A stretch of DNA of 64,000 nt from Microglena sp. YARC (GCA_022414725.1 CM039462.1:32913828-32977827), one strand, 5' to 3'. Shown: positions 29,955-40,198, numbered from the stretch's first letter. A program made the numbers and translations. Notes: generated by a model from the letters alone, not told the origin.

Positions 29955-30631
29955 TAACTCTCACTCACCCAGTATGGCTCGTACCGCGGACGCGAAGGCG
30001 TGTAGTCATCCAGCACAGTGATCAGCAGATCCTGAGCCTCATGCGCCTGTGCCCTGAACATCGGGTGCCGCACAAACCAGGCGTCCAGCGCTGTAGATGC
30101 CATATTGGCGATGGCCGGAGTTTGCAGCAGGTCCATGAAATCCATGTCGGCTGCCCGCAGGTGCTTGGCATACAGCCACGCAAACACACGAGTGTTGGGG
30201 CAGCAGCTGTTGTCCACCAGCTCCTCCAGTGCCACAACTACTGCATATGTAAGCTTATCGAATGGCATGCAGGAGTCGTCGATGTCGAGCGGCGGTGGTT
30301 CCGCTGCTGCAGCTGCCGCACAAGAGACCATTGCAGTCTGTTGCAGGATCCCATACGCCGCCTCAAAGTCTGCCATGGGCTGGGTGACAGTGGTAAACAA
30401 AGTCCAGTGCCGTCCGCAGACCACGACATCTCCATCGTCCCCAATCGCCAGCTTCAGATCAAAGTCCTGAGTGAACCCAAGGTCGACTGGCAAGTCCACG
30501 TTGGGCACGGTGATGCTAAACATCGCCTCATCTCCCGCTATGCCTCTCATCTCCTTGTGCACAGCATCAAACAAGGTTGGGTCAGGTTCGAAGAAAGACA
30601 CCCCACTGCGCTTGGCTGTCGCCTTGAGCAT
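29954..30631 (-). CDS. Hypothetical protein (donor of the 204-bp duplication)
   Basis: A 225-residue frame from the ATG at 30631; the open frame extends upstream only through M2 transposon ends. The protein has an acidic central part (DFDLKLAIGDDGDVVVCG), an Ala run before EPPPLDI, and a helical C-terminal half (KLTYAVVVALEELVDNSCC ... FAWLYAKHLRA) that resembles a BTB/POZ-like or back-type helical arrangement; this likeness is weak. The stop overlaps the right flank of the M3 element. No family was assigned. Confidence 0.5.
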   Translation of the reverse strand: MLKATAKRSGVSFFEPDPTLFDAVHKEMRGIAGDEAMFSITVPNVDLPVDLGFTQDFDLKLAIGDDGDVVVCGRHWTLFTTVTQPMADFEAAYGILQQTAMVSCAAAAAAEPPPLDIDDSCMPFDKLTYAVVVALEELVDNSCCPNTRVFAWLYAKHLRAADMDFMDLLQTPAIANMASTALDAWFVRHPMFRAQAHEAQDLLITVLDDYTPSRPRYEPYWVSES

Positions 30632-30632
30632 A

Positions 30633-30780
30633 CAGTTGTTCTCAAATAATTTTGAGACACCCTGTATAATTTGAATGATATTATCCCCTGATGAATCGTT
30701 CATTCTTCGGGCAGGAATGGTCGCATCAAAGTGCCATAATACACTTACAGTTGTTATCAAATAAAGTTGGACACACCTTA
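30633..30780. mobile_element. Two M2 ends
   Basis: 30633-30662: TACAGTTGTTCTCAAATAAT then TTTGAGACAC. 30746-30778: TACAGTTGTTATCAAATAAA then GTTGGACAC. The sequence after the first (GTATAATTTGAATGATAT) recurs after the M2 end at 33920, so these are related insertions. Confidence 0.5.
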
Positions 30781-30914
30781 TATCCACCACACGCCAACTT
30801 TGAGGCTTCTCCGAATTACCAACCGCAAACTGCGGAAACCTGTCGCCTCCTTCTCGTCCATCTGACTCCAATCGCATGTAAGGGATGTCCACTTTATTTG
30901 AAGAATTTGTATTG

Positions 30915-31742
30915 ATGACTCGATTCAAGAGTTTTGACCCGCACGAACATGCGAGTAACATGCACAACATCATCATCATCGGAAAGCGATACGTAGGAAA
31001 GACTTCCCTGGTAAAGGAATTGCTCCCCCACCTGAACTGCTCGCACGCGGAGATTATCAATCCGACTGAGATGGACAAACAAGAATACGCTCCCGAGAGC
31101 ATCCCGAGCATCCCACACATCGCACATCACATTGAGTACGCTGAGGATATCGTCGACAACTTTCTCGCAATGCAGAAGACTGAGTGGAAACAGTTGGAGC
31201 AACAAAATAAAGCCAACTGCATCCTCTTTGAAAACTGCATTTACAACAATCGATGGACGAAGCACGAATCGATCAGATATTTGTTCATGAAAGGGCGATT
31301 CTTTAGGGCAAAAATGGTGATGGTGATACAGTTCCCCGTAGTAGTGCCACCCTATCTCATCATGAGCGTCGACTATATATTTATCTTCAGGGAGATGATC
31401 GAGAGCACTCGGAAGCGATTGTACAATTTATACGGCGGGATATTCCCCACGTTCAATCTTTTTTGCGAAGCGCTCGACGAGATTAATAATGTACCGTTTG
31501 CATGCTTGGTAATCAACTACACTTCCCACTCAGACGACAAAGTGATGATATACATAGCGACAGAATGGCCCGACAGGCGCGTCATGGTCCGGATGAAGAA
31601 AGCGTCACTGGACGTCATCAGGGAGGAGCTCATTCGTCGGACCTGGCATCCGAGCCGGGTGATGCAGTGTCTGGACTTCGAGGATGAAAGAGAGATCTTC
31701 GGTACACTTTCACAGAACATTTCTACATTTTCTGAGCATTAA
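30915..31742 (+). CDS. A32-like DNA-packaging ATPase
   Basis: NCLDV hallmark FtsK/HerA-type ATPase that pumps genomes into capsids. A 275-residue intact frame; the ATG at 30915 is preferred over 30885, which lies in an M2-like end. Walker A is GKRYVGKTS (23-31). The family pattern continues with YNNRWTKHESIRYLFMKG, VIQFPVVVPP, SVDYIFIFRE and LYGGIFPTFNLFCEALD. The Walker B position reads CILFENCIY instead of the usual double acidic LDDC, so E106 alone would have to serve catalysis; activity may be reduced or lost. The rest of the fold seems complete. It is convergent with the gene at 31803-32423. Confidence 0.9.
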   Translation: MTRFKSFDPHEHASNMHNIIIIGKRYVGKTSLVKELLPHLNCSHAEIINPTEMDKQEYAPESIPSIPHIAHHIEYAEDIVDNFLAMQKTEWKQLEQQNKANCILFENCIYNNRWTKHESIRYLFMKGRFFRAKMVMVIQFPVVVPPYLIMSVDYIFIFREMIESTRKRLYNLYGGIFPTFNLFCEALDEINNVPFACLVINYTSHSDDKVMIYIATEWPDRRVMVRMKKASLDVIREELIRRTWHPSRVMQCLDFEDEREIFGTLSQNISTFSEH

Positions 31743-31802
31743 ACCGGATATTGTCTTCATCATCGAAGGTTAAAAAAAAAACAGTTGTTCTCGAATAATT
31801 AC

Positions 31803-32423
31803 TTATTCGCGACCCTTGCAATCCTTGAGCAATGACACGATCCTGGGGATTGTGATGAGGAGGCGCTTTTGGCGCTGGATCTCTTTGTGCTCGATGTACT
31901 TTCGGTACGTGCGCTGGATCTTGCGCGCCGAGCACCACGATCGCAACCACTGGGACGCTATGTGCTGTACAATGTCCCATTCATGATTGGCGAATCCATC
32001 AGATGCCACACAATCGATACTGAACTCATCCAACTCAATGAACAGGCTGCTTAAAATATTGCTTGTGAGGGTAATGTAATCTACGGAACACCAAGAAGTG
32101 TACGGGAAGACGGCTTCCAAACCAAGAAACATGCCCTGGAAGCGGGGATAGCATGTGTATCCGGCCGGCGGGGCTGTAATCAGATGGTTGATAAACAGCT
32201 TGGCGTGGTTTCCGTCTGTGAAGTCTTTGGCAGTCATGTCAGTTGACCATTGGCAGACCTGTTGTATTTCGTTGTCCCACGATTGAACGGCGAGCTTTGC
32301 AAGTACCTTCCAAACGCGCGCCATGGGCGGAATGAGTTCTCTTGCGCGATCGCAAAATGGATCCGACGGAATGCCCGAAGTGTCATTGGCAACATCGTTG
32401 TATAATTCAGTAAAGTTTGCCAT
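31803..32423 (-). CDS. Hypothetical protein with C-terminal IQ-like motif
   Basis: An intact 206-residue frame from the ATG at 32423. The globular part contains several Trp and Cys residues (FPYTSWCSVDYITLTSNIL); the C-terminal basic helix SARKIQRTYRKYIEHKE matches the IQ calmodulin-binding pattern (IQxxxRxxxxxxxxK). A similar IQ-like tail ends the WDW-repeat proteins nearby, so the motif may be a shared C-terminal module in this virus. An AAAATTGA motif lies 64 bases upstream. Family unknown. Confidence 0.6.
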   Translation of the reverse strand: MANFTELYNDVANDTSGIPSDPFCDRARELIPPMARVWKVLAKLAVQSWDNEIQQVCQWSTDMTAKDFTDGNHAKLFINHLITAPPAGYTCYPRFQGMFLGLEAVFPYTSWCSVDYITLTSNILSSLFIELDEFSIDCVASDGFANHEWDIVQHIASQWLRSWCSARKIQRTYRKYIEHKEIQRQKRLLITIPRIVSLLKDCKGRE

Positions 32424-32752
32424 TGTGTTTGTGGGTATTTGTGGGTATTTTGTAGATGGTTATCGGTTTCTTTTATGACAATTCAGTCAATTTTTATTTC
32501 ACATGCGGCTTTCGCACCCATTTTGTTTCACATCCGTCCATTCATTCTCTCACACGCCACGGCGGATTTCGCAGACTCCTTGCTTTCTGGTGGAACATTC
32601 CGGATACACCATCTGCTGGGACATCGATGGTTTGATCGGCATATGCATGTGGCTAGCTGAACATTCAATCATCATTCCCGCTTCTTACAAGGCACATTAT
32701 TTCCGCTGATATCATTATTATAAAAAATTAAGATTGTAAATTTCAGTAATAA
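32424..32752. other. Intergenic region with possible promoter
   Basis: No gene. 32540-32575 repeats a motif (TCTCACACGCCACGGCGG) found near 16420 and 34170. The remainder is AT-rich. Confidence 0.4.
32487..32494 (-). promoter_or_regulatory. AAAATTGA motif upstream of 32423
   Basis: TCAATTTT on the plus strand, i.e. AAAATTGA reading towards the gene, 64 bases before its ATG. Same motif and similar spacing as at 15104. Chance occurrence cannot be excluded. Confidence 0.3.
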
Positions 32753-33868
32753 CTAAATAATAATTTCATTATATTCCCTATATAGTCTGTTTTGACATGC
32801 AACATAACTCGGGTTTGTGATGACATGTCGCCATATTTTTTGTATAGTTCTTACTGCCATGTATCTGCGTATGATATCATATATGTCTTGGGAAGATAGC
32901 AACATATTGGGGTTAGTGCTCAATTCATACCAACACCAAGGTTGGTCGGGATTGGCTTGTACAATATCCCATGTGATATTGGGGTTTGCGCTCAATCCAA
33001 GCCAGTCCCATGGTTTGTCTGGGTAGGCTTGGACAATATCCCACGTTATGTTGGGGTTTCTGATGATCCAGTCCCAGTCCCACGGTTTGTCTGGGTTGGC
33101 TTTGACAATATCCCATGTGATATTGGGGTTTGCGCTCAATCCAAGCCAGTCCCATGGTTTGTCTGGGTAGGCTTGGACAATATCCCACGTTATGTTGGGT
33201 TTTCTGCTGATCCAGTCCCAGTCCCACGGTTTGTCTGGGTTGGCTTGGACAATATCCCATGTGATGATGGGGTTTGAGCTCAATCCACGCCAATCCCATG
33301 GTATATCGGGGTTGTCTTGTATAATATCCCACGTGATGTTGGGTTTTCTGCTGATCCTATACATATTCCACGGTTTATCAGGGTTGGCTTTGACAATGTC
33401 CCACGTTATGTTGGGGTTTGCGCTCAATCCAAGCCAGTCCCATGTTTTTTCGGGGTTGGCTTGGATAATATCCCACGTGATGTCGGGTTTTCTGCTGATC
33501 CAAAACCAATTCCACGGTTTGTTGGGGTTGTATTCGATAATGTCCCATGTGATGTTGGGGTTTGCGCTCAACTCATACCAGTCCCATTGTTTGTTTGGAT
33601 TATCTTGTATAATCTCCCATGTGATATCTGGGTTTCCGCTCATCCCACGCCAGTCCCAAGGTTTGTCAGGGTTTGCTTTGACAAACGCCAATTTGATGCA
33701 AGGGTTTCTGCTGATCCAATACCAGTCCCAAGGTTTGTCTGGATTGCATTCGATAATGTCCCACGTTAAAGATGAGTTATAACTCAATAAACTCCACTTC
33801 CACTTGTGTTCTAGGCATTTGAGCCTTCTCGAGATGTGGTTATTTATTTCCGCTGTAATCATTATCAT
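32753..33868 (-). CDS. WDW-repeat protein, locus 1 (intact)
   Basis: A 371-residue intact frame from the ATG at 33868. After a ~30-residue leader it consists of 12 tandem 24-residue units of consensus NPNITWDIVQANPDKPWDW plus 4-5 residues ending in Leu/Ile-Ser, then a C-terminal IQ-like tail (RTIQKIWRHVITNPSYVACQNRL). Each unit has three to four Trp and alternates two types (..DWLGLSANP and ..DWDWISRKP), so the true repeat may be a 48-residue pair. Such repeats are known from Mimivirus-like genomes; their function is unknown and a solenoid fold is likely. Paralogues: 37595-38658 and 38970-40198. Confidence 0.8.
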   Translation of the reverse strand: MIMITAEINNHISRRLKCLEHKWKWSLLSYNSSLTWDIIECNPDKPWDWYWISRNPCIKLAFVKANPDKPWDWRGMSGNPDITWEIIQDNPNKQWDWYELSANPNITWDIIEYNPNKPWNWFWISRKPDITWDIIQANPEKTWDWLGLSANPNITWDIVKANPDKPWNMYRISRKPNITWDIIQDNPDIPWDWRGLSSNPIITWDIVQANPDKPWDWDWISRKPNITWDIVQAYPDKPWDWLGLSANPNITWDIVKANPDKPWDWDWIIRNPNITWDIVQAYPDKPWDWLGLSANPNITWDIVQANPDQPWCWYELSTNPNMLLSSQDIYDIIRRYMAVRTIQKIWRHVITNPSYVACQNRLYREYNEIII

Positions 33869-33917
33869 AAAAATTATGATTGTATATTTTATGATAACTA
33901 AATAATAGATGGTCTTA

Positions 33918-33955
33918 TACAGTTGTTCTCAAATAATTTTGGGACACTCAGTATA
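33918..33955. mobile_element. M2 end
   Basis: TACAGTTGTTCTCAAATAAT, TTTGGGACAC, then GTATAATTTGAATGATAT as at 30660. No second end was found within 1 kb. Confidence 0.5.
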
Positions 33956-34318
33956 ATTTGAATGATATCCCTTGAAACCAGGTACAGGTCCGTGGTTCAC
34001 ATTTGGTCGGTATAATTTGCAAGAGTTGTAATGTGAGATTATCGATCAGTACGGCATCGAGACCAGACCGCACACACACACATGACATGGCGGCTTGCGC
34101 AGACTCATCATCGTCCATCTGCCTCCCCGGTGGCTTGCGCATCCCCCCGTCCGTACATTCTCATTCATTCATTCTCACCCACGACACGGTGGCTTTTGAA
34201 GCCTCGTTGGCAATTTCATGATGCATGGAATTGCGCTGAGCTGTGCATGCGATGATGTCGTGATGCTCCATGAGATGGCACTGACACCCGCGTTTTGTCT
34301 TACCGACAGATTGTCCAA

Positions 34319-35289
34319 ATGGATACCAGAAGAATGATGTTGTCATTTGTGCCCAAGTTGGACCTCTCAAGACTTGCAACGACTGGAAATCCAGAAGTCC
34401 ATCCACCGTTGTTTTGTTATGCTTGACCCTGGTACGACTTCAGTTGCTGACATCATGCGAACAGCATCTGCAAAGCTTGGTGAGCACCTGCAGCTGAGGG
34501 CTGCGTACAAGAGGGAGCCAATCTCACCATTTAAGATACTATCAATATGGGCTTTCAATGATGGACCCGTAGGAGTGGCAGTCCACTTGGCGTCTGCTGA
34601 CGACTACTTGTTGAGTGATGCAGTCGTCATGAATCAGCGTGCGGCCATGCCGCAGTCTGAAATTTCTATTCGCATGTTGATGAGTACAGTCAGAGACAGA
34701 ATTTGTGGGACACCCTTACCGGTGACCCTTGAACCCAATTGATTGGGTAGGTCAGCTAAAGGTTTTGTATCAAGGTCCCAATCCTTCGTGTCCTTCAATT
34801 TCAGCATTTAAGCTGGTCCAGAGGATAACAATTGTAAGCTGGACCCAGGTGGGTTCGTTTGAGCGCCCACATTTGCCTCTCCGGAAGCTCCACGTTATCA
34901 GAAGCAGAAGAAGGTTCAGCAGAGTTCACGTCTAGGTTCCAGGTTGCACTATAGCCACATTGGATGCGCTTTTGACACTGTTGTGACAGTGCAGTACTTA
35001 GTGGACCTTGACGTTATTTACCACTATCTTCTGCTTCTCAAACGTTTTAGCCCCTTCTCCTTTGTCTGACACTACTTCTTCTTCTCATGGTGATACAATA
35101 TTTCACTCACATTTCCTTATACCCATAATCAACTTTTCAAAATTGTCCCAACAATCAAATGTCCCTAGCTGTATGTCGGTAGATGAACGACAAATAGCAC
35201 TGGTAGACAGTCCCATGGAAGGTGTTTGGAGACAGCATGTCTTCCTTGACCTTCCCAGCTCTGAGTTGTACTTTGAGGTGGACTTGTGA
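34319..35289 (+). pseudogene. Unknown gene interrupted by a T element
   Basis: The frame through 34410-34685 (LDPGTTSVADIMRTASAKLG ... SEISIRMLMS) is cut by a T element at 34687. After the element, 35174-35289 continues in the same phase when one TA copy and the element are removed, ending in LDLPSSELYFEVDL and a TGA at 35287-35289. Upstream, the ATG at 34319 opens a different frame, so a second break near 34410 is possible. No family was recognised. The restored reading across the insertion is good evidence that this was a real gene of at least ~130 residues. Confidence 0.55.
34687..35171. mobile_element. T element, copy 2, inserted in an ORF with TA duplication
   Basis: 485 bp, TA at 34685-34686 and 35172-35173. 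The left end CAGTCAGAGACAGAATTTG and the right end are those of copy 1 (3740-4293). The minus-strand TnpB scrap (WNLDVN) is present but followed by a deletion compared with copies 1 and 3. Confidence 0.8.
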
Positions 35290-35470
35290 CGATTCGTTCC
35301 GGAGGTCGCAACGGCTTTAAATTATGAGTAGACGTTTCAAAAAATCCGCCGGGAGGAAGGAACGCCCATTAATTGATCCCATTAAGAATCATAACCAATT
35401 TTGAGGTTTGCGTTACAGTGGATGGTTTTTGGCGACTTGCTTCTCCAACAAACTTCGGGGCATCATGAGC
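35290..35470. other. Gene-free stretch with an M3 end
   Basis: 35338-35375 is an inward-facing M3 right end (AAAATCCGCCGGGAGGAAGG then AACGCCCATTAA). Nothing else recognised. Confidence 0.45.
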
Positions 35471-35755
35471 TCACCAGGGTTTGGTTTTAGTAATCTCATG
35501 GTGTGTGAGACTACATAAACACATTAGAAAAAGGTTATGATGGCCTGCTCGAAGGTAGTTGTAAGCAGTTTTCCACTTGGCTACGTATTGTATTTGTCTC
35601 TGAAGGATGTCATCTAGCTTCTGCTGCAATTGTGAGGGCAGTTGCATCTTTCCTGGTTTTATCCCACATATGCGGCGGATGTCCATATTGCACTGAGACA
35701 ATATTCTGATCTGGATGTCCCTGGGAGGCATGCCATGCCATGCAATGTTTTTCAT
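35471..35755 (-). CDS. Small hypothetical protein
   Basis: A 94-residue intact frame from the ATG at 35755. The N-terminal part (MPPRDIQIRILSQCNMDIRR) followed by GIKPGKM has the look of the F-box-like 'P-D-I-I-L ... D-I-R' N-termini common in NCLDV orphans. The middle is helical and Gln-rich. No membrane segment. No family was assigned. Confidence 0.5.
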   Translation of the reverse strand: MKNIAWHGMPPRDIQIRILSQCNMDIRRICGIKPGKMQLPSQLQQKLDDILQRQIQYVAKWKTAYNYLRAGHHNLFLMCLCSLTHHEITKTKPW

Positions 35756-35889
35756 TCCAATGAATGTGTTTTATTTGGCCATTAATTCTTTATACTAAAC
35801 TACAGCTGTATGGACATTTGAGAGTGGAACACCTTGTATTTGGGGGATTCTGATTCTTTATTCACCGCTCTGTAATTATCCGAACACTT

Positions 35890-37277
35890 CTACAGTGACA
35901 AGAACCAGTTGTTGTCAAGCTTCACAATGGCGTCCATCAGTAGCAAGAAGACATCTGAGTGACCTTCCTTGGCAGCCGCCCACAAGGCCCCGCTGTTGAC
36001 AGAGTTAGCACGGGCAAAGTACTCGGGGCCAGCCACCGCTGGATCCATCAGCAGCTTGCAGACATCTGCGTGACCTGCCTTAGCAGCCGCACGCAAGGCC
36101 CAACTGTTGTCGGAGTTCGCACGGGCCCTGTACTCAAGTCCAGCCACCTCCGGATCCATCAGCAGCTTGCAGACATTTGCGTGACCTGCCTTGGCAGCCG
36201 CCCACAAAGCCTTGCAGTTGTCGGAGTTTGCCCGGCCCCTGAACTCAAGTCCAGCCACCTCCGGATCCATCAGCATCTTGCAGACATCTGCGTGCCCTTC
36301 GTTGACAGCTTCCCACAATGCCCAGCTGTCTCTAGAGTTCGCCCGGGCCCTGAACTCAAGTCCAGCCACCGCTGGATTCATGAGCAGCTTGCAGATATCT
36401 ACGTGACCTGCCTTGGCAGCCGCCACCAATGCCCAACTGCTTGCTAGGAGTTCGCCCTGGCCCTGAACTCAAGTCCAGCCACCTCTGGATCCATCAGCAG
36501 TTTGCAGACATCTGAGTGGCCTGCCTTGACAGCCGCCCACAAGGCCCTGCTCTCGTCAGAATTCGCCCTGGCCCTTGACTCGGGTCCAGCCACATCTGGA
36601 TCCATGAGCAGCTTGCAGACATCTGCGTGCCCTTCTTTGACAGCTTCCCACAATGCCCAGCTGTCTCTAGAGTTCGCCCGGGCCCTGAACTCAAGTCCAG
36701 CCACCGCTGGATTCATGAGCATCTTGCAGATATCTACGTGACCTGCCTTGGCAGCCGCCACCAATGCCCAACTGTTGTAGGAGTTCGCAAGGGCCCTGAA
36801 CTCAATTCCAGCAACAACTGGATCCATGAGCATCTTGCATACATCTGAGTGACCTTCCTTGGCAGCCACCCACAATGCCCGGCTGTAGCTAGAGTTCGCC
36901 CTGGCCCTGAACTCAACTCCAGCCACCGCTGGATCCATGAGCAACTTGCAGACATCTGCGTGACCTGCCTTTGCGGCCGAATAGAGAATCTGGCTGTCAT
37001 TTTGGTTCGCCCTCACTTGTAGAGACCCTTTACCTTGGACAATATGATCAGACACCAAGCATGCCGCTAGAAGGTCGGCGCGTCCCCATTTCGCCATCAT
37101 CTCTCCAACACGCTGTTGTGGCTGGATCAGCCGGGCAATGGTCAATCCTGGAAATCCGTTGCGCAGGGTTTTACAAAACTAATACAAGCTTGGGGTTTGA
37201 AGAGATATGGCAACGCGATCAATAATGTCATGGGGAAACGTTAGGAGTGGACACGATGCTCGCGTGTGCGAATGCAT
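35890..37277 (-). pseudogene. F-box-like/ankyrin-repeat protein, locus 3 (frameshifted)
   Basis: From the ATG at 37277: F-box-like FPHDIIDRVAIS, then a frameshift near 37195 inside the conserved SSNP-IVLVCKTL segment, the GEMMAKWGRADLLAACL linker, and about 11 ankyrin units of 37 residues (GHADVCKLLMDP). A second break at ~36440 (an insertion within an 'NSY/SNSWAL' unit) splits the array into frames 36444-37145 and 35890-36429. It is closest in sequence to the locus at 6437, which lies on the other strand. The final unit carries a divergent C-terminus (FLLLMDAIVKLDNNWFLSL). Likely a decayed substrate adaptor. Confidence 0.75.
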
Positions 37278-37594
37278 TTCTATGAAAGCGCACAGGATGC
37301 TTTATAATGTGTTGTGATAAACCCTATATACTTGGTTGCACTTGCCTGGCGAGCCTCCGTAGCGACTTGAGTTACAGGCGGTTTCAATGTTCAACAGTTG
37401 GTGTCCTGCCTCCCGGTGGATTTTTTGAATTTTCAACTCAGAATATAAATTCCGCTCCAGATCTTATTACAATTTTAAAGTACATCACGGACACCTAAAA
37501 AGTTGGATGACGAAGGAATATTTTTTTAGGGCGGACAGTCGGCGACGCAATTTGTGGGACGCCCTACTGTTGCGACCCATTGCATTGTACTCAC
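37278..37594. other. Gene-free stretch with M3 and T fragments
   Basis: 37395-37430 is an M3 end (TCCTGCCTCCCGGTGGATTT). 37535-37565 is a T left end (CAGTCGGCGACGCAATTTG, TGGGACGCCC) cut off after 33 bases and joined to WDW-gene flank. Confidence 0.5.
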
Positions 37595-38658
37595 CTACTG
37601 GAGTGTAATGAATTCTTTCAAGAGTCGGTGTCGGCACACAACATAACTCGGGTTTGTATTCACGTGTCTCCATGTTTCCTGAATAGTCGCTGCGGCTCTG
37701 CGTCTTCGCACTAAACGGCACGCGTCTTGGACGGATACCAACATGTTGCGGTTTCTACTCAATAAATGCCAGTCCCATGGTTTGTCCGGATTACTGGAGA
37801 CAATGTCCCAGGTGGCTACTCCGGGATTCGCACTCAATCCACGCCAATCCCATGGTTTGTCCAGGTTACTCGAGACAATGTCCCACGAGGCTACACTGGG
37901 GTTTGTGCTCAATCCCCACCAGTCCCATGGTTTGTCCGGGTTACTCGACACGATGTCCCAGGTGGCTACACTGGTGTTTGTGCTCAATCCCCACCAATTC
38001 CATGTTTTGTCCAGGTTACTCGACACGATGTCCCATGTGGCTACACTGGGTTTGTGCTCAACAAATACCAACCCCATGGTTTGTCCAGGCTAGTCGACAC
38101 GATGTCCCAATTGGCTACTCCGGGATTCGGTTGTGCTCAATCCACTCCAATCCCATGGTTTGTCCAGGTTACTCGACACGATGTCCCATGTGGCTACACT
38201 GGGGTTTGTGCTCAACCAATACCAATCCCATGGTTTGTCTGGGTTACTCGACACGATGTCCCACGAAATACTCGCGTTAGAGCTCAATCCACTCCAGTTC
38301 CACGGCTTGTCCGGGTTACTCGACACGATGTCCCCCGAGGCTACACTGGCGTTTGTGCTCAATCCACACCAGTCCCATGGTTTGTCCGGGTTACTCGAGA
38401 CAATGTCCCATGAGGCTACACTGGGGTTTGTGCTCAACCAATACCAATCCCATGGTTTGTCCGGGTTACTCGAGACAATGTCCCACGTGACGACACTGGG
38501 GTTTAAGCACAATTTACCCCAATCCCACGGTTTGTCTGGGTTACTCGACACGACGTCCCATGTCAGGTATGGATTATCACTCAATTGACCCCAATCCATT
38601 TGCATTCTCCGGATTTGACTCGATCCAGTATGTGACTGTTAATTTCGTCGCCGTGCAT
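37595..38658 (-). pseudogene. WDW-repeat protein, locus 2 (frameshifted)
   Basis: From the ATG at 38658 the leader (EINSHILDRVKSGECKW) is broken by a 1-nt loss at ~38600. About 13 units of the type NPSVATWDIVSSNPDKPWDW follow, with further breaks near 38125 and 38085. The C-terminus (SVQDACRLVRRRRAAATIQE, TWRHVNTNPSYVVC) is nearly identical to that of locus 3, so the tails were probably homogenised by conversion or duplication. Two frames remain open: 38090-38605 and 37595-38077. Confidence 0.75.
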
Positions 38659-38686
38659 TATTGTTCTCACGGTTGTTCTCAAATAC

Positions 38687-38790
38687 TAAAATGAAACCGC
38701 TTTATGGTGTAGCAACCCACTGGGGCAGTGGAACACCATCATGTTTTTTTGTAGCCCATCAACAACACGCACCCCCTGCAAAATGGAAGC
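38687..38790. mobile_element. M1 fragment (subtype shared with 5972-6095)
   Basis: CTAAAATGAAACCGCTTTAT, GTGTAGCAACCCACTGGGGC and CCCATCAACAACACGCACCC; it lacks the outermost end because it is fused to an M2-like GTTGTTCTCAAA tract. Confidence 0.5.
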
Positions 38791-38969
38791 GGTCTCCCTT
38801 GACCCAACAGTTCCATGCAGTGCAGCCTTGCGATTGTGCGAGTAGAGTCCGAGTAAGTGCTGGTTTCTGGAGAGAATCGCAGTCCTCGTACCTCTGGGTA
38901 CCGCTTGATCGAGTTGTTGTCGACAAGAGAGGGGGCAATCCACCCCTCCTGTGTTTTTCTTGGATTTGT

Positions 38970-40198
38970 TTACGTGTGCAGTGTAGGGAATGTACTGAAT
39001 TCTTTCAAGAGTCTGCGTCGGCACACAACATAACTCGGGTTTGTATTCACGTGTCTCCATGTTTCCTGAATAGTCGCTGCGGCTCTGCGTCTTCGCACTA
39101 AACGGCACGCGTCTTGGACGGATACCAACATGTTGCGGTTTCTACTCAATCTGCACCAGTCCCATGGTTTGTCCGGGTTACTCAAGACATTGTCCCATGT
39201 GACCACGCAACTATTGTTTGAGCTCAAATAAAACCAATCCCATGGTTTGTCAAGGTTACTCGAGACAATGTCCCAGGTGGCTACCCCGGGGTTTACACTC
39301 AATCCATCCCACTCCCACGGCTTGTCCGGGTTACTCGAGACAATGTCCCACGAGGCTACACTGGGGTTTGTGCTCAAATAATACCAATCCCATGGTTTGT
39401 CCGGGTTACTCGAGACAATGTCCCAGGTGGCTACCCCGGGGTTTACACTCAATCCACGCCAGTCCCATGGTTTGTCCGGGTTACTCGAGACAATGTCCCA
39501 CGAGGCTACACTGGGGTTTTTGCTCAACCAATACCAATCCCATGGTTTGTCCGTGTTACTGGAGACAATGTCCCACGTGGCTACCCTGGGATTCGCACTC
39601 AATCCACGCCAGTTCCACGGCTTGTCCAGGTTACTCGAGACAATGTCCCAGGTGGCTACCAAGATGTTTGTGCTCAACCAATACCAATCCCATGGTTTGT
39701 CCGGGTTACTCGAGACAATGTCCCATGTGTCTACCCCGGGTTTACACTCAATCCACACCAGTTCCACGGCTTGTCCGGGTTACTCGACACGATGTCCCAA
39801 GAGTCTACACTCGAGTTTAAGCTCAATCCACACCAGTCCCATGGTTTGTCCAGGTTACTCGAGACAATGTCACACGAGGCTACACTGGGGTTTGTGCTCA
39901 ACCAATACCAATCCCATGGTTTGTCCGGGTTACTGGAGACAATATCCCACGTAGCTACCCTGGGATTCGCACTCAATAAATGCCAGTCCCATGGGTTGTC
40001 CGGGTTACTCGACACAACGTCCCACGTGACGACATTGGGGTTTAAGCACAATTTACGCCAATCCCACGGTTTGTCTGGGTTACTCGACACGACGTCCCAT
40101 GTCAGGTATGGATTATCACTCAAGTGACCCCAATCCCATTTGCATTCTCCGGATTTGACTCGATCCAGTATGTGACTCTTAATTTCTGCGTCGAGCAT
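38970..40198 (-). CDS. WDW-repeat protein, locus 3 (one frameshift)
   Basis: From the ATG at 40198: leader LDAEIKSHILDRVKSGECKW, then about 15 units of 22-24 residues (WDIVSSNPDKPWDWYWLSTN), a C-terminal module SVQDACRLVRRRRAAATIQE with an IQ-like helix, and an end at 38970. A single-base loss in a C/G run at ~39740 shifts between frames 39731-40198 and 38970-39767, so the gene may be intact if that is an assembly error. Units alternate YWLSTNPSVAS and GLSVNPGVAT types. Its N-terminus was copied into the chimera at 29333. Function unknown. Confidence 0.75.

Noticed and set aside
37743..39954. Plus-strand frames of ~115-215 residues across the WDW loci
   Set aside because: They are antisense shadows of the repeat; the minus strand has the conserved leader, repeat and tail.
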